Positions 15,851 to 19,453 of a stretch of DNA of 19,453 nucleotides are shown piece by piece; position 1 is the stretch's first letter, and the number at the start of each line of letters is the position of its first letter. The translations under genes and the position numbers were made by a program. Source of the stretch: Anaeromyces robustus (taxonomy: Eukaryota; Neocallimastigomycota; Neocallimastigomycetes; Neocallimastigales; Neocallimastigaceae); assembly GCA_002104895.1 (NCBI GenBank), contig MCFG01000645.1, positions 1 to 19,453 of the forward strand, read 5' to 3'. Below the pieces are notes generated by a model. It made no database searches, was not told the origin of the DNA, and saw only the letters and a list, made by a program, of their open reading frames with translations.

Positions 15851-16734
15851 ACATCAACTTTTATTGATTGGTTCGGAAGTAAATTTCTTGATAGCCAATT
15901 CAACAAATCATTTTTAGTTCCTTTTAAATAAATGGCTCTAATTTTATATAGCTGAAGTCTTTTTAGATATCTTAATCTTCTGTTGTCCACTATTTTTTGG
16001 TTTTGTCCATTTAATATATTACTCGATGGCTAATTATCCGTTAATAAAAAGATTGTTCTAGAATTTGTAATGAAATATTGATTATGTTCAATTTTTCTGA
16101 TTATAGTAATTAATTCTTTATCAAATTCATTGTAATTCATTTTTGTATTATTGAATTTGACTGTGGTAACTTATATTAAATAATAAAAAGAATATAAAAG
16201 TAATACTTTTTATATTCTTTTTATTATTTAATTCTTCAATTTTGTTCCATGAGCATTTATTATCTTCAATTTCTTTTATAAGTTTTTCGATCCGGAAAAT
16301 TCCGAAGCGTCGGAAATAAGGAAATAATTTGTATTAAAATCAAATACGGAACAAGGATAAAATTCTAAATTTTTAATACATTTGTCAAAATGCTTATCTA
16401 TCAAATTTTGATTATAATTAGTAAGACAACTATATAATGGTAATAATGTTTTGGTTAATTTCGGAATTGAGTCTGAAAACCAATTGATTTATCCTAAAAT
16501 TTTCTGTAATTCATTTAGATTACTAGGTTTCTAAATATTGTCTAGTTTTGAAATATTCTTTAGTATATAAGATCCATTTTCAACAGCAAAACCTAAATTA
16601 ATAATGATGTTGGGGAAGAATTCACATTTTGTGATTTTACAGTACAATTTATTTTTCCGAAATTGTTCTAGAACACATTTACAATTTTACATACATTGTT
16701 CTTTAGTTTAATCATAAATTAATACGTCATCTAG
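15851..16734 (-). pseudogene. pol: Decayed gypsy reverse transcriptase (C-terminal half) and RNase H
   Basis: On the minus strand from 16734: LDDVLIYD (active-site DD), then VLEQFRKNKLYCKITKCEFF, LGFAVENGSYILKN, the thumb/connection KILG.INWFSDSIPKLTKTL, and FLISDASEFSG starting RNase H. Beyond a palindrome (16175-16232) come NEFDKELITIIRKIEHNQYF, LLTDN.PSSN and RRLRYLKRLQLYK, ending LLNWLSR near 15886. One frame of the reverse transcriptase has stops at 16708-16710, 16687-16689, 16531-16533 and 16489-16491; RNase H has one at 16030-16032. Several stand where the family has Gln. The piece continues the fragment at 18069-18168 across a transposon insertion. It differs from the + strand gypsy copy and looks much older. 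Confidence 0.75.
16175..16232. repeat. 58-bp near-perfect palindrome within the RNase H relic
   Basis: ATTAAATAATAAAAAGAAT... is followed within a few bases by its own reverse complement (...ATTCTTTTTATTATTTAAT), with a single-base length difference in the arms and almost no loop. One arm reads in frame with the relic on the minus strand (ELNNKKN), so the other arm is probably an inverted copy of it. Confidence 0.85.
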
Positions 16735-16822
16735 GGGAGTATTATATTTCGATATAATTTATGTTTGATGGTTTATTAATTTATTACAATATAGCTTATA
16801 AAAATAAATAAAGATGAATTAA

Positions 16823-16826
16823 TGAA

Positions 16827-16869
<43 letters not shown>

Positions 16870-16870
16870 A
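16823..16870. repeat. (TAAA)n microsatellite
   Basis: About twelve uninterrupted AATA/TAAA units inside the 16735-18068 element. Confidence 0.95.
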
Positions 16871-16911
16871 TTTAATCTTGACCTATGTATTTAAATTTAA
16901 GTTTAACCTTA

Positions 16912-17125
16912 TATAATTTTAAGTAACAATAAACAGGCTAATAAAAAAAGTAAAAATACAAATTTTAATATTTTTTTATATATCAATTTCAATTTTTTAA
17001 AAATAAAACTGATATAATAAATTATTAATATTAGATTAATTATATTTATCACATATTTTATGTTTGCTTGTTTATTGTTACTTAAAATTATATTAGCCTG
17101 TTTATTGTTACTTAAAATTACATTA
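16912..17125. repeat. 32-bp inverted repeat with a tandemly duplicated right arm
   Basis: 16912-16943 (…TAAGTAACAATAAACAGGC…) matches the complement of 17091-17122 at 30 of 32 positions. The right arm is doubled: a 30-bp unit with core TTTATTGTTACTTAAAATTA occurs at 17066-17095 and 17096-17125. The structure could be a smaller inverted-repeat element nested in the larger one. Confidence 0.8.
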
Positions 17126-17440
17126 AAGTAAAAAAAATATACATGTAATAATATAAATATGAAGATAAAATTATAATACTAATATATTTTTTTATTTTAA
17201 AATATTAAAATTAATTTTTATATTTTAAATAAACAATAATATTATTATAAATATTAAACAATTTCACTTTGCTTAATTAATATTATTCATAATAATTAAA
17301 ATTTAGTTTTGAAGTTGATAATTTTATTGAAATTATAATATCCTTATAGCTCTATTTTAAATATATAAAAAATATTTAAACTATATTAAAATCAATTTTA
17401 ATTTATACTATTTATTTATTTTTCAATAAATCAAGTAATA

Positions 17441-17722
17441 TTAGATTAGATTTTTGAATATTTAAATTCATATAATATAATTTAATTCAAATATTAAATA
17501 TATATTACAAAATTTTTAAAAGAATATTATTTATTTTTAATTTACAATATAATCTACATTTCATTTAAATTAATAAATTATATTACTTCAAAATTCAAAT
17601 ATTTATTAATAAAAAAGATGTTATTAAATTGATTTCAGGTTTAACAATATATTTACTTCAAAGTTAACTAAAAAATCATTAATTTTAGATTAGATTTTGA
17701 ATATTTAAATTCATATAATATA
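17441..17722. repeat. Direct repeat pair of about 38 bp
   Basis: TTAGATTAGATTTT, an optional T, then GAATATTTAAATTCATATAATATA occurs at 17441-17479 and 17685-17722, about 244 bp apart, inside the 16735-18068 element. Confidence 0.75.
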
Positions 17723-18068
17723 TTTTATTTTAACTTATAGTATTTATTTTATTTTATTTTTAACAATAAATAAATAAATATCAAAAAAATGGTATATTAT
17801 TAAAATATATAGTAATAAAATATTGAATTTTATGTATTTTTATTGAAAAGAAATACTAATTAAAGAATTGAAAATGAATAATAATTAAATATAATTCTTA
17901 ACAGAAAATTAATTTAATTATTTATCATTTTTTTAGTTTTTATTTTATTCTTTCAATGATAAAAATATTATAAATAAAAATATACGTTGAAAAAGTCATA
18001 TTACATAATTTGTATACATTTTACAGAAATTTATGTCGATCATAAATTATATCGAAATGTACTACATC

Positions 18069-18168
18069 CGTCATCTAGATATACTCTTTTATTAAATTTT
18101 TTAAATAAAATAGAATTCATAAATGATTGGAAATGAGGCGGTGTATCAGATAATCCAAACGGCATTAT
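18069..18168 (-). pseudogene. pol: Decayed gypsy reverse transcriptase, central part
   Basis: The minus strand reads IMPFGLSDTPPHFQSFMNSI, then LFKKFNKRVYLDD, the MPFGL...P..FQ motif and the catalytic box of gypsy reverse transcriptase. The reading stops at the insertion at 18068 and resumes at 16734, where the duplicated target repeats the DD codons. Higher coordinates (18169-18410) give only weak matches. There is no stop in these 33 codons. Confidence 0.8.
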
Positions 18169-18414
18169 CAACTTTTATTATTAATAATAGTTATATTTGA
18201 TTATAAATTTTTGGTAAATTATTTGATCGATTCTTAATAAATTTTAGATTATTCTTGATTATACCTAAGAATCAAGTATTAATTAACTATGATTTATTAA
18301 TTTAATTATTTGTTACAAATAATACAAAATGGTAAATATCTTTTATTCTTTGGTAAAAGAAAGCGATATTACCATTGTTAATTTAGTAATAACTATATAA
18401 GTTTATTTCAATAG

Positions 18415-18578
18415 GTAGAAGTTTAATTTAAACATTAAAATTTGTTTTATTAAGTATAAGTTCTATTATTACGTTTTAAATATAAAAAGTTTATTTGTAG
18501 AAGTTTAATTTAAACACTAAAATTTGTTTTATTAAGTATAAGTTCTATTATTACGTTTTAAATAAAAAAAATTTATTT
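18415..18578. repeat. 82-bp tandem duplication
   Basis: GTAGAAGTTTAATTTAAACA... at 18415-18496 repeats at 18497-18578 with few differences (for example ATTAAAA versus ACTAAAA). GTTTATTTCAATAG just before the first copy suggests a partial third unit. Confidence 0.9.
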
Positions 18579-19081
18579 TTAATTTTATTATTTTATTTAT
18601 TAAACTTTATTTTATTATCTTTATAATTTAACTAATCTTTTTAAATATTAGTTTTCATATTTTCGTTAATGTTTTTTTTTATTAAATAGTAGTAGAAAGC
18701 TAATTTGCATGAAAATATTATATTTTTCTTTAATTAAATAATATGATTTGAATACAATTTTTAAAAATACTTTAAGGATTTTTCCTATCATTAATTATTT
18801 CTAATTTAGAAACACTTAAGTATTTTAGAATCGTTTATTATTTATTATATTAATTATATATTGTTTATAATTTGTATAAATTTTATATTTAATAAAAATA
18901 TATTAAAGAATTGATTTTATTTATTGATAAAGATATTTAAAATTATAATTTTATAATTTATTGTTATTTTTAATATTATTATTATTCATTTAAAATTTAG
19001 AAAATAATTAAATTAAAAAAAAAAACATATTTATAATTATTTTAAAAGTTAAATTTTATAATTAAAAGTAATTTAAAAGTT
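18579..19081. other. AT-rich stretch without visible features
   Basis: Homopolymers and stops on both strands; I see nothing that I can support. Confidence 0.6.
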
Positions 19082-19453
19082 TCATTATCTATCACAAATT
19101 AGTAAATTAGTAACCATAATCTAGTAACTACTAGATTAATCACCAAGATCATCAGGCCGAACTTTTTTTGGGTTCAACTCACATTTTATTATAATTATAT
19201 AAAAAAATTATTATTATTTTTAACTTTATTTGTCTTTTATTTCTGTATTTATTATAGAAATATATAAAGTAAAATAAGAAACTTTATAAAAAATAATAAA
19301 AAAACTTAAATTTAATATATAAATATGTTATTTTTGCGAAATAAAAGGTAAAATGTTTCTTTTATACGAACTGCGGAACATATAAAAAATTTTAATAAAT
19401 TAAAAAAAGCTTTTGTTAATACGTATTCATAAATTCTTCTCTCCAAAAAAAAA
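19082..19453 (+). mobile_element. Third tRNA-headed element copy, diverged, cut by the window edge
   Basis: Matches the minus strand of the 4805-5519 element: TTAGTAAA.TAGTAACCAT, TCTAGT, CGAAC, GGGTTC.ACTCACA, then TTTCTGTATTT, TATAGAA, AGAAACTTTA and TTTTTGCG in the same order. The A-box position reads TAATCTAGTAA (19117-19127) and the B-box GGTTCAACTCA (19171-19181); compared with copy 1 the boxes differ by G to A changes, and the space between them is longer. The start is placed by the 36-base offset seen in the other copies; the terminal TGTAACG is not preserved. The far end lies outside the window. Confidence 0.65.

Larger units (their letters stand above)
16735..18068. mobile_element. 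Mutator-like non-autonomous element, 28-bp inverted termini, 10-bp target duplication
   Basis: 1334 bp flanked by perfect 10-bp duplications CGTCATCTAG (16725-16734, 18069-18078). The ends are 28-bp inverted repeats (24 of 28 match) sharing TTTCGATATAATTTATG on the left and its complement on the right; the left end has one extra G. A target duplication of 9-11 bp is typical of Mutator-like elements, though their inverted repeats are often longer. No transposase is seen inside. It interrupts the reverse transcriptase relic at its catalytic YLDD, and the coding text resumes cleanly on the other side. Confidence 0.85.

Noticed and set aside
19140-19170. CTGATGA on the minus strand as a hammerhead ribozyme core
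   Set aside because: No GAAA and no closing helices at the right spacing; the stretch is explained as part of the tRNA-like element.

Overview
This is a very AT-rich, gene-poor eukaryotic window made almost entirely of nested and decaying transposable elements. Asn-rich low-complexity coding sequence, A/T homopolymers, Ty1/copia plus Ty3/gypsy elements and the lack of any bacterial-style gene suggest a fungus with an extremely AT-rich genome. Anaerobic gut fungi (Neocallimastigomycota) fit best and an arbuscular mycorrhizal lineage is an alternative; the sequence alone does not decide. I find no intact cellular gene.

Left third (1-4800): an AT-rich duplicated flank and a small GC-richer tandem array (579-671) lead into a complete Ty1/copia insertion (672-4428). 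It has 294-bp LTRs that differ at two positions, a 5-bp target duplication CAACT, a primer-binding site that looks complementary to the anticodon arm of tRNA-Lys(CUU), and a polypurine tract. It is internally gutted: gag, zinc knuckle, protease and the pre-integrase motif remain, while the integrase core and reverse transcriptase are replaced by Asn-rich sequence, and only the last residues of RNase H survive. The target was a fragment of Ty3/gypsy gag (4434 onwards).

Middle (4785-9110): a broken Ty3/gypsy element on the + strand: possible 5' LTR end and primer site, gag, then protease, reverse transcriptase and RNase H interrupted by a stop codon and two frameshifts, with no integrase and no recognisable 3' LTR. 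A 715-bp LTR-like element (4805-5519, target duplication CTGTT) lies in its 5' flank.

Right half (9111-19453): two diverged direct copies of an unidentified ~1-kb repeat (about 9480-10450 and 11575-12568), the second split by a 296-bp MITE (12168-12463); a second TGTAACG...CGTTACA element (10547-11114); minus-strand relics of other gypsy elements (gag-protease near 12586-13650; reverse transcriptase-RNase H at 15851-18168); and a 1.33-kb inverted-repeat element with a 10-bp target duplication inserted exactly in the catalytic YLDD region of that reverse transcriptase (16735-18068).

The most interesting signal is a set of elements ending TGTAACG...CGTTACA that carry a tRNA-like A box and B box at the same distance from one end (A box at base 36, B box at base 79-80), with a small hairpin at the other end. 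Two have both termini in the window, and a third, diverged copy runs off the right edge (from about 19082). They look like LTRs or miniature elements that have captured a Pol III-type promoter, a tRNA-based counterpart of the 5S-bearing Cassandra elements.
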